The position numbers and the translations under genes are program-made. This document shows, in pieces, positions 15,305 to 27,270 of a stretch of 64,000 nt of DNA. Source of the DNA: Haliotis asinina (Eukaryota; Mollusca; Gastropoda; Lepetellida; Haliotidae). Below the pieces are notes generated by a model that made no database searches, was not told the DNA's origin, and worked only from the letters and a program-made list of their open reading frames with translations. The DNA lies in NCBI RefSeq assembly GCF_037392515.1, contig NC_090282.1, positions 54,708,843 to 54,772,842 on the forward strand, read 5' to 3'. The first letter of the stretch is position 1; every line of letters starts with the position of its first letter.

Positions 15305-15364
15305 GCTGAAGACTGTACTATCTTGTCATTTATTTGATGAAGCTTTTCATTTGTTTTCTGATAC
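15305..15364 (-). CDS. TPD52: TPD52/D52-family protein, symmetric 60 bp cassette exon
   Basis: Acceptor TTGCAG (15370-15365) and donor GTGAGT (15304-15299) flank 60 bp that encodes YQKTNEKLHQINDKIVQSS plus two bases of the next codon. It enters and leaves in the same phase as the exon 3 / exon 4 junction, so it can be included or skipped without changing frame. It corresponds to the YVKTSEKLGEWNEKVTQSDL insert that is alternatively spliced in vertebrate D52-like proteins. Joined proteins would be 263 residues with it or 243 without. The split sense codon stays serine either way. Confidence 0.88.
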
Positions 15365-15975
15365 CTGCAATAACAGTGACACACTTGATAAAGACAACTC
15401 ATCATTGATTTTGAAAACGTCAGTCAAAAAGTGATAATCAGAAATTTGTTTATGGAACTGTCACTAGTTGCAAAATTGCATTCAGCAAACTATGAGGTTA
15501 AACAGTCACAATATAATAAATGCAGCACCAATATGGGAACAGCTGTTGGTCGTGTTCCCAAAAGAAACAAAATTCTCAATTTGAACAAACTATAGTGTCA
15601 TCATCAATGGACAAATATGCCTCAGTCCAGTTTTCTTAGTCTGGGAGCAGTATTTTTTAAATCAAAATATCACATAACAAAAACTTCAAAAACAAAAACG
15701 GTATTGAACCCCACTACAAACTACCCATGTGTAAAAAATGTCATTCCATTATTTACAAAAAAAACCTGTTGATTAATGGATGCCCATAACTGTTGTCTTA
15801 AACATGAATGCTGCAGCAGCCATACTGAAATTTTGATCCTTCTTAACAGGTGTCATCATTGGATCAAAGAAGCATGCTACTGCTTCACTGCTTTGGTGGT
15901 CTGGGCCCCATTCCTCAAAACTATCTTAGTGCAAAGACGACTGTAAGGTGGTATCCTCTTTCGCCAGTCAGCCAA

Positions 15976-16234
15976 GTGAATGAGTTTAGTTTTACGGCCC
16001 ACTCAGCAATATTCCTGCTATATGGTGGCAGTCTGTAAATAATGAAGTCTGGACCTGACAATCCAGTGATCAACAGCATGAGCATCAAAGTGCACAATTG
16101 GGAACTGCTGACATGTGTCAACAAAGTCAGCGAGCCAGACCACCAAATCCCGTTAATCGCCTCTTACAACAAGCTTAGTCGCCTTTTATGGCAAGCATGG
16201 GTTGCTGAAGGCCTATTCTACCCCTGACCTTCAC
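15976..16234 (-). mobile_element. Gastropod-type SINE copy A
   Basis: This is a copy of the ~270 bp repeat that reads GACCCGTGAAGGTCCC...(CACT)n on the - strand. It contains the core GCTGAAGGCCTATTCTACCC and CAGCAATATTCC, shared with copies B-H. Ends are approximate. It is in the TPD52 intron between exon 3 and the cassette exon. Confidence 0.8.
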
Positions 16235-16426
16235 ACCAGGCTGGGTATGGTTGTTGAACTAACTAATCCCACATGGCCTTCACCATTAGAGGGAATGATT
16301 TTTGTTCCGTTAGTACCTTGATGTTGTCCATACATCTCCATGTATTTGGGAACTGGGATTGGTGAACAGCTTTACAACTTATAGAAACACCACTCCCACA
16401 CAACATATAATACAAAATATTAATGA

Positions 16427-16690
16427 GTGAGTGAGTTTAGTTTTACGCCGCTCTCAGCAATATTACAGCTATATGGTGGTGGTCTGTAATTAATCGAGTT
16501 TGGACCAGACAATCCAGTGATCAACATCATGAGCATCAATCTGTGCAATTTGGAACCAATGACATGTGTCAACAAAGTCAGCGAGCCTGACCACCCGATT
16601 CCGTTAGTCGCCTCTTACGACAAGCATAGTTGCCTCCTATGGCAACCATGGGTTGCTGAAGGCCTATTCTACCCCAGGACCTTCACGGGT
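16427..16690 (-). mobile_element. Gastropod-type SINE copy B, full length with 14 bp target duplication
   Basis: CAAAATATTAATGA is present on both sides (16413-16426 and 16691-16704), which proves retroposition and fixes the ends of the element. The (GAGT)n side is the 3' tail, so the element is on the - strand. It lies within the TPD52 intron, about 190 bp from copy A. Confidence 0.9.
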
Positions 16691-18081
16691 CAAAATATTA
16701 ATGAAGCATGTGTCATCATATGGACTATCATATATATTATATATGTATACATATTACATAAAATACAAGCACAACTATTGTCTATGTAAACATAAATAGA
16801 CAGTTACAGTGTGGTGTGTCTAACAAGCCATAAATAACTTCCCTCTACAAAAAATTCCACTCAAAGAAGTAACAAGCCATTTGCAGAAATACAGAACAAT
16901 TATGAGAAGGTTATTGTGAAGGTTCATTACTTTTTGTGTCTTGATGATAAAATTGTTGACCGACTCAATGATTTTCTGGTTTTCTCAGTAAGTTCTTTGT
17001 TTCCATTTACCGAAGTTACCACAGACTAGAGAGAAAAAGACCATCTTCAATCAGGAAGGAAGACCATGATAGAGTATGGAGATGTTGTTTTTCATCTTGT
17101 TGGACTTTGAAGTGTATGCACTGTGTATGAACCATCACTGTGGACATTGATAATGTATGATTGTGATTGTGATTAATACTTCATAAATTTCTTATATTTA
17201 CACACTTACATAATGCTACACATTGATACTTTCTCTGCTTGTGTCACCTCCTCCGTAACACCCCCCTCCCTCCCACACCATGTGGCATTAGTGAAACCAA
17301 CAAACCCAGTAGACCATGCCTCATAATCCTCTTACTCCTTTAATAAACAACTTGCCAAACTCGCAAAGGAAGAACACCACAATGGTAACTCCAGTACTTT
17401 AACACACACTTATGACAGTCATGGTGCAATGATCACTTTGAGGAATGAGGCCCTGATCTAGAGTGTAAGAAAATGATGCAGTGTGAGAGAAACAAATAGC
17501 ATGGTCAAAGTATAAACATCAAATCAGGCTAAATAATACCACTGCTTAAGAAACAGACAAAATGAAGCCTCACTACATACTAAACAACTATCAACTTCAT
17601 TCACACTGAACAAAGGTCCTCTTGTGTTCATTCCACTGAAAATTCAATGAAATTTGGTACTTATGAAGTTAATAGTGGACCTCAAAATGCAAAGGTGAAA
17701 TTATAGTCAAACGTAAAATAATATATATATAAAGAAGTGGAACATATGTACTCTCTATACATGTAGGTGACTGTAACATCACAATTGTAAACATTGTATC
17801 AAAAGCAGAAAACAGTGTCTAAATTTGCACTTAGTCTTGCTGATAAGTTTTGGTGACTGAAACAAAAATACTGCTGAGTAAGTGATTTTACATATAGTGG
17901 CTCCATGTATGGTCACTGTTTGAGGAAATATCCTTCCAAATTACATGTTCATTAACTCAAGCCTGCCTTTCAACAGCAACTATTGATGGCTGAAAACATT
18001 TCATGGCAAGAAAATTCAATATAACAGCTTTTCAGACATAAACTTTTAAGGAAATACTCAATCACAAATGCTTCAGCTTAA

Positions 18082-19368
18082 AGGTCACATGCAACCAAAA
18101 AATCAAACATAATTAAAACACATTTATCACTTATTCATGACATATAATATACATTGCTGCTTTAAAAAAAACAAATAAACAAAATTATAAGCATACAATC
18201 GCGATTTAAAAGCGCAATATTTTGTACTTGGGCTTACTTCCCCCGAAACGAACCCCTCAGGAGATCAAACCCAGTCATAGCAGGTGGATATGCACTCACT
18301 CAAGTGTAACGACGGCTTCCGATTGGCTGTTTCATTTGCTGATATGCTGAGGGTTCATTGTGTGTACAGAAAGATGATCTCTTTGATGGGCATTTTAGAA
18401 GTATAGCCAGTCACAAGAAAGTAAGATTCTGTATGGATAACAACTTCTTTTTGTGTATTTGATGCGTCATTTCAGTATGGATTCATATACTGTTGTCAAA
18501 CAAAATCATATACACTAAAAGAAGTCGTTATCCATGAAGAATGTATACAGAGATGTTGGGTTTGGAAAATACATGTTCTCTGAATTTGCGCTCGATCCAA
18601 TAAAAAATCATGTCAGTAGAGATGGTAAACTACTGCGTGCCTGGAATCTGTCATTCGTCCAAGTACAAAGCAGGACTTGAAACTGACAAGTGTTTGCACC
18701 AGTTTCCGTCAGATCCAGTCATCCGAAAAAAATGAATGTAGTATGTTTGCAACCCACAGACATAAAAACATGTCATGTGTATCACACGTGCCTAATTACA
18801 TAATGTGGCAGACACGGGATTCAGGTGCACGAGTCATAAATCAACTTATTTTCTTTATGTCGTATAGTCTGATAGGTGTTAAGTTCAAATTGCACATGGT
18901 CAATGATTGAAGCTGTATATTGTATGTTGTCTTTAGCAAACAGGCAGGCAGACATATAGGTGTGAATAAACCAGACACTGAGCTTTCTTTGTGACAGAGA
19001 CTGCTTACCACAATCAACAAGTTTTTTGCGTAATGAGTAGATTATTTACTTGTTTGTGTACACAACCAAGATTAGACTACTGCTCACAACCTCAGACGCT
19101 GGGCATGCATACTGTTTAAAGCTCCGCGAACCGATTCACTGCGCATGCGTCACGGGCGCAGCACAGCACAGCTGTTGAAACCAGTTTTCCCCCCAGCGCT
19201 GAGGGGAATTTAGTGAAACGTTTGAACTCTGATTTCGCGGGCTTTTTTTCATTGCGTTTTTTTTTCAACCTTATAGGTTGAATTGGCATTTTTTATGATT
19301 TGTTTCCGTAAATGCATACCGAAAGGTACCAAAATCTGCAAAGTTGTGTTTTACGTTGCATGTGACCT
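18082..19368 (+). mobile_element. Kolobok-like DNA transposon with TTAA duplication and THAP relic
   Basis: The ends are AGGTCACATGCAAC at 18082 and its exact inverse GTTGCATGTGACCT ending at 19368; TTAA flanks both (18078-18081 and 19369-19372). A reading frame starting at 18622 begins MVNYCVPGICHSSK...LHQFP and has the first two cysteines and the FP of a THAP zinc finger before it stops. TTAA sites, AGG termini and a THAP domain together point to the Kolobok superfamily; piggyBac also uses TTAA but lacks THAP. It has no full transposase, so it is non-autonomous. It sits inside the large TPD52 intron. Confidence 0.75.
18622..18735 (+). pseudogene. Truncated THAP-domain reading frame in the Kolobok-like element
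   Basis: The 37-residue frame MVNYCVPGIC...PVIRKK ends at TGA (18733-18735). Cys5 and Cys10 and the LHQFP segment fit the N-terminal half of a C2CH THAP finger; the second Cys-x2-His pair is missing. It is probably the remnant of the transposase DNA-binding domain. Confidence 0.65.
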
Positions 19369-19429
19369 TTAATTAAACGTGAAAAATGGCAATAGTGTGA
19401 AGACACAGTGCGAAAAATGACAAGCAAAA

Positions 19430-20411
19430 CTGTCCCTACTGTTCCTGAGTCTTATGTACTGAACACATCATTACATTATATACAAATGATTGTTTTAGTA
19501 CCTCCAGTGATGCTTTTACAGTCAAATTTGCAGATGATGCAGCACTATGTGGTCTTATTTCACGTTCAGAAGCCTTCTACCGGCATGAAATTTTAAACTT
19601 TATAAATTGGTGTCAAGAAAACTATCTAGTTTTAAACACTAAAAAAAACAAAAGAAATGATCATTGATTTCAGTAGGAAAAAATCAAGTTTTTTTTATAA
19701 ATGGTGAAGAAATTGAAATTGTGGACAGCTACAAATATCTTAGCACAGTAATTGACTCAAAATTACCTTTTACGGAAAACACCAATCATATTTACAAAAA
19801 AGGACAACAGCGGCTGTATTTCTTACATCAATTAAGGAAGTTTTCCATCAACAAAACTCTAATGCGAGCCTTTTACCAAACCTTTATACAAAGTATCCTC
19901 ACCTATAACTTTACATGCTGGTATGGAAGCCTGTCGCCACAAAACAAAAACAAACTTTTCAAAATTGTTAATACCGCTAGCAAAATATCTAGAATTCCTT
20001 TAGAACCTCTTAGTGTATTTTTCAAATGGCAAGTACTTAAAAAAGTGAAAAAAATGAATGATTTCGACCATTGCCTACATTATAAATTTGAATTTTTGCC
20101 TTCTGGACGTCGTCTCCGCTTGCCGTTTTTCAAATCCAACCGGGCCCGTCAGTCTTTCATACCAGCTAGTATCAAATTTTACAACGAGCAGGCCTGATAA
20201 AGTTTTTCTTCTGACATTGTTTCTGCACTTACGTACTGGGTGTATTTTAATAATTCATTACTTATTTATATAGCTGTGTATTGTCGTTTGTCTGTGTTCC
20301 TACCTAATTGTTATTTGTATTTGTAATCTGTTAACTTATACAATGTACAACAAATTTCCCTCGGGATAATAAAGGATTATCTTATCTTATCTTATCTTAT
20401 CTTATCTTATC
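19430..20411 (+). mobile_element. 5'-truncated Rex1-like LINE with (TTATC)n tail
   Basis: It encodes the second half of a reverse transcriptase. FTVKFADDAALCGL holds the FADD catalytic motif (about 19520-19560). After a one-base shift in an A-run near 19640, an open frame (19664-20197) carries VDSYKYLSTVIDSKL, QQRLYFLHQLRKF and SILTYNFTCWYG, typical of Rex1/Babar-like elements. The 3' UTR ends in about seven TTATC units (20376-20411), typical of that clade. It begins just after the TTAA of the Kolobok-like element. Confidence 0.8.
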
Positions 20412-22041
20412 AATCAGGTCAGGCCGTCTATCTGCTTCAAGCTGAGTTTTGCTAAATAATATTTTCACTGAATTAATCCCTGACAGGCATGTATAAGGTT
20501 GAACATCAAAGGTGATTTCACACTCAAAAATTAATTGAAGTAATATTTGTAGGGTAAACAATAACATCACTTTTTGATGTACTGCAAAAGCTGCCAAGCA
20601 TCACAAGAAAGATGATATAGATGCTGTTGTTAGTCTACACAACAGCCAATGAAGATGATTGTAATGTTCTGTTGCTAAAGTGCATCTGCAGCTCAAGACC
20701 ATACACCATACCTAGATTTGCTGTAGGATCCAATTTTGGGGCGTGAAATGTCAGCACTTTCACTTGGACATAGAAATATTTTGTATCATGACCTATACCC
20801 CCCATGGAAACTGACATTATATTCTTGTAAGATTGTTGAAATACATGAAAATATGGAGTTGAGAATGTAATAACTGTATTTGTGTAACAATATCAATCCA
20901 TGTTCCCATGTGTGGAGGCATTACAGTGTATGTGAGTGTTCTTGCTGGGACTATAACACATTTGGGGTTGGCCATGTTGAGATATGGGTAGAATTACAAT
21001 GTCAACTAGAACCCAACTGCAAAGTTTTAACTGGACAGTGTAACAGAAACAACATACTGGATGCAATAGTTGTGCTATTTGTGTGCTATGTTAGTCCACA
21101 TTTTGTCTTTCAAGAGCAACAACTGCACATTCTACAACTGTCTTCATCCAGCAGCTACAAATCACTAGAAGGCAATGGGCAGGCCATGAGTCCTGACATA
21201 CACCCATAAAGCAAAGGATCAACAGAGAGTTATGTAGACAATGTCAAAGGTGAACTAGACTCCCTCAAAGTTATTTGGACATTGATTCTAACAATACCAA
21301 CATATGACCAACTGTTTGACCAATGTGGAAGTATAAGCCATTATTGGTGTCTTTCTCAAATGTCAACATTTTCACTGCACAAAAATAAATACAAAGTTAC
21401 CTCCCCTGACTTGTACCTTGTTGGAGTGTGACAGTTTGTTGACCACAACAGTTCAATGTATTTTATGACTGTTTTATGAATGTTATATACTCAGCTGAAA
21501 ATCATAAATGTGACATTGATATTATGTACAGTTTATCATGAAATCAAGTAATTGGTTCACTAATGATTATTGAGAAATGACTGAAATGGTATTAGTCAAA
21601 AGACATGGAATCAATTTTGCACTTTTCTCAATCAAATACTCTTATAAACAGAAGGGATAGTTCAGATGATAAGTTAAAAAAGAAACATAATTCCAAATAA
21701 CCTGTACTTCATGATGTATTTTCCAAGTACTATTCGTTTAAAATTCAACAAAGACATGATATACTCAGCGTTGCTCAATACCAATGACAAATAATAATTT
21801 GTATGCCATTGTCCTGAACGAAAGAGCATTTCAGAAAATTCAGATGGGGGCTCCTTAAGTTGGACATACAGATATCATCTATGATGGATTTTTAACAAGT
21901 TTAGTGCAACATGTACTTGTCATAATATTAACACTAATTGTGACCTGCAGCCTAGAAATGAAAGCATTTACAAGCCCAACATGTCAGGAAACTGATCCAG
22001 TCACTGTGAAGCCAATGGTCCTCTACATGACCACTACTTAC

Positions 22042-22190
22042 GAATCAGAAGATTTTATCTGCTGAATGCCAGTGCTGACATCTGTCTTGAATTCTTGGAA
22101 GGGTGTGATGCCCATCTTCCTCTTCAGTTCTGAGGCATGCCGAACCTTGGTTCCCAGCACCTGTTTCAGAGTGGCTATCTCACCCTCAAC
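22042..22190 (-). CDS. TPD52: TPD52/D52-family protein, exon 3 (core coiled coil)
   Basis: The exon is 149 bp, with acceptor GGCAG ending at 22191 and donor GTAAGT from 22041. It encodes VEGEIATLKQVLGTKVRHAS and ELKRKMGITPFQEFKTDVS, the hallmark VEEEI.TLRQVL..KERH..ELKRKLGI...ELK coiled-coil block by which D52 proteins form homo- and hetero-dimers. It enters in phase 0 and leaves with two bases of a serine codon. Confidence 0.95.
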
Positions 22191-22466
22191 CTGCCACAAA
22201 GTGTGAAACTTAAACCATGTTACATTAAACTGTGCAGTATATTTCAAACCTATTCATGCCAACCTTCCTTCATTATATTTATCTGAAAAAGTAGAAATGA
22301 TAGTTTACATTAGACAATCAGTCAATATCATTCACATGATTCTAATAGAAAGATGACACATAAAATTGTCTGTACTCTTAGGCAACAACTGAGCTCATTA
22401 ACTTGATTAAGTGTCACCCTCTCACCATCCCACACCTACTGAGTTCAACACTTCCACCGACGGTCA

Positions 22467-22575
22467 GGGGCGATGGGGTAGCCTAGTGGTTAAAGCATTC
22501 GCTCGTCTTGCCAAAGACCCAAGTTTGATTCTCCACTTGGGTACAATGTGTGAAATACATGTGCAACTGAGCCCT
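22467..22575 (+). mobile_element. tRNA-derived SINE head
   Basis: GGGGTAGCCTAGTGGTTAAAG (A box) and AGTTTGATTCTCCACTTGGG (B box) are present. It is followed directly by the minisatellite that begins near 22575, which may have grown from the SINE body. It lies in the TPD52 intron between exons 2 and 3. Confidence 0.6.
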
Positions 22576-23275
22576 GAGGTGAACACTTCCTCCATGTGTC
22601 ACCACCCCACTCCTACAGAGGTGAACACTTCCACCATGTGTCACCCCCCCACTCCTACTGAGGTGAACACTTCCTCCATGTGTCACCCCCACCCCCCATC
22701 CCCCCCACTGCTGAGGTGAACACTTCCACCATGTGTCACCCCCCTCCCCCATCCCCCCACTGCTGAGGTGAACACTTCCACCATGTGTCACCCCCCCACT
22801 CCTACTGAGGTGAACACTTCCTCCATGTGTCACCCCCACCCCCCATCCCCCCCACTGCTGAGGTGAACACTTCCACCATGTGTCACCCCCCAACTCCCAC
22901 TGAGGAGAACACTTCCACCTTGTGTCAACCCCAACCCTATCTGAGCTGAACACTTCCTCCATGTGTCACCAACCCACTCCTACTGAGGAGAACACTTTCA
23001 CCATGTGTCACACCCCCAACCCCAAGTGAGCTCAACACTTCCTCAATGTGTCACACCCCCAACCCCAAGTGAGCTCAACACTTCCACCATGTGTCACACC
23101 CCCAACCCCAAGTGAGCTCAACACTTCCTCAATGTGTCACACCCCCAACCCCAAGTGAGCTCAACACTTCCACCATGTGTCACACCCCCTACCCCAAGTG
23201 AGCTCAACACTTCCACCATGTGTCACACCCCCAACCCCAAGTGAGCTCAACACTTCCTCAATGTGTCACCATTCT
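22575..23275. repeat. Minisatellite of ~42-45 bp units in TPD52 intron
   Basis: About 16 units are built around TGAGGTGAACACTTCC followed by ACCATGTGTCACC and a C-rich spacer of variable length. Two subtypes are present: TACTGAGGTGAACACTTCC on the left, and CAAGTGAGCTCAACACTTCC on the right (from about 23010). The array lies between two tRNA-derived SINE heads in opposite orientation. Long frames through it on the - strand are repeat artefacts. Confidence 0.88.
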
Positions 23276-23385
23276 ACCGCTACATGAGCTACATCCATTG
23301 TACCACGTGGGGAATCGAAGCCAGGCCTTGGCCATGATGAGTGAACGGTTCACCATTAGGCTACACCAGCACCCCAAGAATGTGA
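23276..23385 (-). mobile_element. tRNA-derived SINE head (- strand)
   Basis: On the - strand it reads GGTGTAGCCTAATGGTGAAC (A box) and GGCTTCGATTCCCC (B box). It ends about 10 bases from the donor of TPD52 exon 2, so the donor context GTGCTAGT may have been affected by the insertion. Confidence 0.6.
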
Positions 23386-23395
23386 TGACTAGCAC

Positions 23396-23520
23396 CTTGA
23401 GCAATTCCTCCTTCCACTCCAGCATCTGCCTTTCCCTCTCCAGGGGGTCCTGGTACACAGGTGTGTTGGCATCAGACTGACCAGCAGCCTCATATGTGGG
23501 TGACGAGAGACTGTCATCAT
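23396..23520 (-). CDS. TPD52: TPD52/D52-family protein, exon 2
   Basis: The exon is 125 bp, with acceptor CTGCAG... (AG at 23522-23521). Donor GT follows at 23395 in a weak context (GTGCTA). It encodes DDDSLSSPTYEAAGQS, then an acidic/Gln-rich helix ending WKEELLK, which leads into the coiled coil of exon 3 in phase 0 (...EELLK|VEGEI...; vertebrates ...LKSELAK|VEEEI). Confidence 0.9.
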
Positions 23521-23631
23521 CTGCAAGCAAATAAAGCAATTGTTTTCATAGCAGTCCAATAGCTGGACCAGTTGCTACAATATAACCTTTTTTCCAGACG
23601 ACATTTGATGACACTATGAATTATAAATAGA

Positions 23632-23895
23632 GTGAGTGAGTTTAGTTATACACCGCACTCAGCAAAATTCCAGCCATATGGCGGCGGTCTGTAAAGAATC
23701 AAGTCTGGACCGGACTATCCAGTGATCAGCAGCATGAGCATCGGTCTGTACAACTGGGAGCCGATGACACGTGCCAACCAAGTCAGCGAGCATGACCACC
23801 TGATTCCGTTAGTCGCCTCTTACAACAGGCATAGTCGCCTCTAATGGCAAGCATGGGTTGCAGAAGGCCTATTCTACCCTGGACCTTCACGGGTC
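23632..23895 (-). mobile_element. Gastropod-type SINE copy C with 14 bp target duplication
   Basis: GAATTATAAATAGA flanks it at 23618-23631 and 23896-23909. The body matches copies A and B. It lies in the TPD52 intron between exons 1 and 2, about 110 bp upstream of the exon 2 acceptor. Confidence 0.9.
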
Positions 23896-23909
23896 GAATT
23901 ATAAATAGA

Positions 23910-25535
23910 AGTGAATAAAACTCTGAATGACTTCTAGACGTTTGTTTGCAGACATGATGTAAGGGAATCTTCGGAAATAGACAGCACAATACTCAGCAAG
24001 TATTTTTACTGTTTTCTGCCAATAAACTGACGTTAACAGATGAAAAATGTTTCTCATAAAAAAACAGAAGCTTGAGCCTGGTTCAAAGCAGCTGTCTGAA
24101 TACCATGAATACCAAAACAGCATAAAAAATAAATTCAATTGCTATTTACATGGCATCTATGGTAATGTAAGCACCTTGACCAAGTGAGTTTGGTCCTCCA
24201 TAAAATTAACATTAACCACTTGAAGTGACACCAGTTTGCATGTGATATATGTCCCGATGAGTTATTCCTATCTAGCTGATCCAACTGTGATGACTGAGGG
24301 TTGCTATTCTTCACTGTGCCTTCTGCAAACATACCTAATTGTGTGCATTCAACCAAGCCATTATCTATGAATGAATCATGGGCATATGCTTTCTGATAGT
24401 GTTATCATCTGTCACATAACTCAGTGTCGACATGTTGTTACGACATGACATCTTCAGTTGATCAAATTCAATGCAAATGCTATCAACATTCTCCAGTTTG
24501 CTATCCTTAACTTAGAACTTACATCAACATCAATCATTTCCCATCTCTGATATCATCCATTACCAACGGTGTATCAAAATATATCACCTGCCTTCAACAG
24601 TAACTGGCACCATGTGGACACATAAATAGGTAACATCTACATATTGACATTGATTGAAGATAGGTGAATATTTCACATTATTACCAAAGACAAGAATAGA
24701 TGCAATGATAACAATAATTTATATTTCTGGGTGAAAATTCCATGCAATATAAACAATTTTGAATTATTGTAAAGCATATGATTATCAGGTAAAATATGTC
24801 ATTTGTTAACACTACTTACATTGAACTTTTAATCCAATGGTAAGCAATCTGCTGAATATTGGCTTGCAACTTTTCTGTTTTCTATGTTGTGATCTGCACA
24901 ATTATACTTGGTAGACCTGAGTTACTGCTGTCGTGACACACATTCTAAGACTTAACCTAGGATATTTTAACCTGATGTATTGAAATTGAAACTTCCTGCT
25001 TTCAATGATGATCCTCCCTTGTGTGTTGTGCTTAAAATGTCAGGACATGGACTGGAGAATGAAGTTTCAATGTATCAAAACAAGTATTTGTAAACAAGCT
25101 TCACTAATCCAAATTAACGGATGATGTCTGAATTCTAAGGTTACCATCAGGTCTTAAACAGGTGTAGCGGTATGTGTTACACAATGCTGCAGGAGTGGTT
25201 GTCATCTTAACCATGGTCTGCCACTAAATCCAGCTGCTACCGTTATAATAAACAAGAACCATGGTGTGATGTGTGTGTTTGCAATAGAGGACTTCTGTCG
25301 GGAATCTTTCTGTCTGCAAACCTTTGAACATTGCTAGTGTACTTGTCTTCCCTGGATATCAATCAAAACATGAAAATGTACTTCAGAAAACATGTATGTG
25401 AATATATAAAAACTTGTCTTCCACACACTGAAACATCAAGCATGAACTGCATGATCATATGCTGCTATCTCCCAAAGGAAACAAAGTGGCAGCTTCACAT
25501 TACAGACTGTAACTGTCCTAACTTCATTTGCTCAC
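23910..25535 (-). other. TPD52 intron between exons 1 and 2, unique part
   Basis: It is AT-rich sequence with no conserved exon on either strand. An open frame around 24135-24356 has no recognisable content. Confidence 0.5.
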
Positions 25536-25701
25536 CTAAACCATTAGAATGTAACTCTGGATCAAAGTCATCATCATCATTCTCAAAGATTGAGTCTGAG
25601 TGGACAAGCTTCAGGAATTTGTGGTAGTTCGTGTAAGAGCTGATCACAGGATAGTAGTCCTCCTCGCCATCCCCACTCTTCTCAACATCTGCCTCAGTCA
25701 T
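25536..25701 (-). CDS. TPD52: TPD52/D52-family protein, first recognised coding exon
   Basis: D52-family proteins are small coiled-coil adaptor proteins linked to vesicle trafficking. This exon reads MTEADVEKSGDGEEDYYPVI, continues to a very acidic FENDDDDFDPEL run, and ends at donor GTGAGC (from 25535) after one base of the next codon. I chose ATG at 25701-25699. The frame stays open further upstream for at least 70 bp with two possible acceptors (CTGTACAG and CCTAG), so an upstream exon may add N-terminal residues. Vertebrate D52 isoforms also differ at this end. From this start the six constitutive exons plus the cassette give 792 bp, 263 residues, close to the usual 180-250. Confidence 0.82.
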
Positions 25702-27270
25702 GGCAGAGTCCAACTTTGGTAGAATAATACTTTCTTTAGTGTCTGTACAGACTAGGTAATGCAGACGTAAAATACTAATAAGATTTATATGCAGGCATAC
25801 AGGCTGGGATTACTTACACTATGAATGCATGATCAAACTACATTAAGAGAGATGATCTACTTTTGATTTATGTACATAGACAATAGATAGGACAAAACTT
25901 TCATTACACCATACTTTGACAATAGCAGCGAAGTGACTCTGTATAGTCTTTATCGCACATTAAACTACTGACACATAACTTGGCAGATACAAAGTCTTTC
26001 ACTCATGTAATTATTACAGATGAATTGTTGTGATCATTGATATTGACACAGTCAATCAATAATTTCCTCAGAAGTTGACTCAGCACAGTGAAACAAACTT
26101 TGACACAATGATGACCTACTTCTAAAATCCATTAATTCAATCCAGCCAGTAAATCCCACACAATGGTCACAGGTGTCTCAGTCATAACACACTCAGATCC
26201 CATGCTTGAACTAGCACCGGTCCAAACATATTTCCTGGTTAGTACTTCACTTGAATAAAGTCTCCTCACTAATCTCTCAGTCAACACATCATCGGCATGT
26301 GATTGTTAAGGAAGATACTTGAATTCACTTCAACCTCGTAAGGCTTTGTAAAAGACAGAACAATATAGAGACAAGCAGCAAGATGCTGGTAGTACAAATA
26401 GCCAGTCAGCCTGAACATGAACGTATTGACCTGTAGCTCTGATAAAAGGCTATGCAGCGACATTAGCCACGTTGACTGTCAGAGTGATTGTGATCCCTTG
26501 CCATACACCTGGCAGTTTTACCAGTCGATGATGTCATCCTGCCTGGGGTCATAGGTCAGACAGTGTACACACACCTTGGGCTGTAGCTTAGATTTGACTC
26601 CTGCTGCTGTCATATTACACTGTTTGTCCCACAGTTTCTATTGTTCTGTGTCTTGCCCATAACAGACCTGCAGCATGTGGCATTGTTTAGAAGACTAGAA
26701 ATAATCTACCTCCAACATTAATTGGCCCTCCCTGTCAAGTATCTTCCTCTCAGTATAACACTCATATCATGAGCAAACACATTTACATCTGAATGATTTT
26801 CTGTTGTGAAACATGATAATGGCTGCAACTGCATATCTTTAATCCAGATTGTAATCAATCCTTACAATAAAAGTAATAAGCAAGTGAACTTGCATCTTAT
26901 CACTCTCACGTAACAAGTTTAAGAACTTGAGTTTAGACAGGTACAGAGACAACTGATTAATACAGGTGGTCTGGTTTTTTGGCATATAATTAGCTATGTT
27001 AGTTATGTTTGCTATGTTGCAACCCAGTTGTACACACACTTTTGTTGTCTACATTTGGCAGTCTAAGTACCAGTAAACTTAGTCTCTCAGACTTTCGAAA
27101 TATTCAAATCACTGACACAGATCTCTCCACAAACAAAAATCCGCATATAACAAAGTTAATTGACGTGCAGTATATACGCGTTGGGGCTTATGTTGAAATG
27201 GTTACCATTATCTAATATTTCCGCAAGTTAACATCCTTGAATATTGCCCAAAACACTATTTTAAGTGACT
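25702..27270 (-). other. Probable first intron of TPD52
   Basis: It lies between the first coding exon and the promoter-like region near 27.3 kb. I see no coding exon, RNA gene or clear repeat in it. Confidence 0.35.

Noticed and set aside
19664..20197. 177-codon frame as a host gene
   Set aside because: It is the C-terminal half of a Rex1-like reverse transcriptase, with the catalytic motif in another frame and a (TTATC)n retroposon tail.
22483..22962. 159-codon - strand frame rich in Trp, Gly and Ser-Pro-Gln
   Set aside because: It is the translation of the ~42-45 bp minisatellite.
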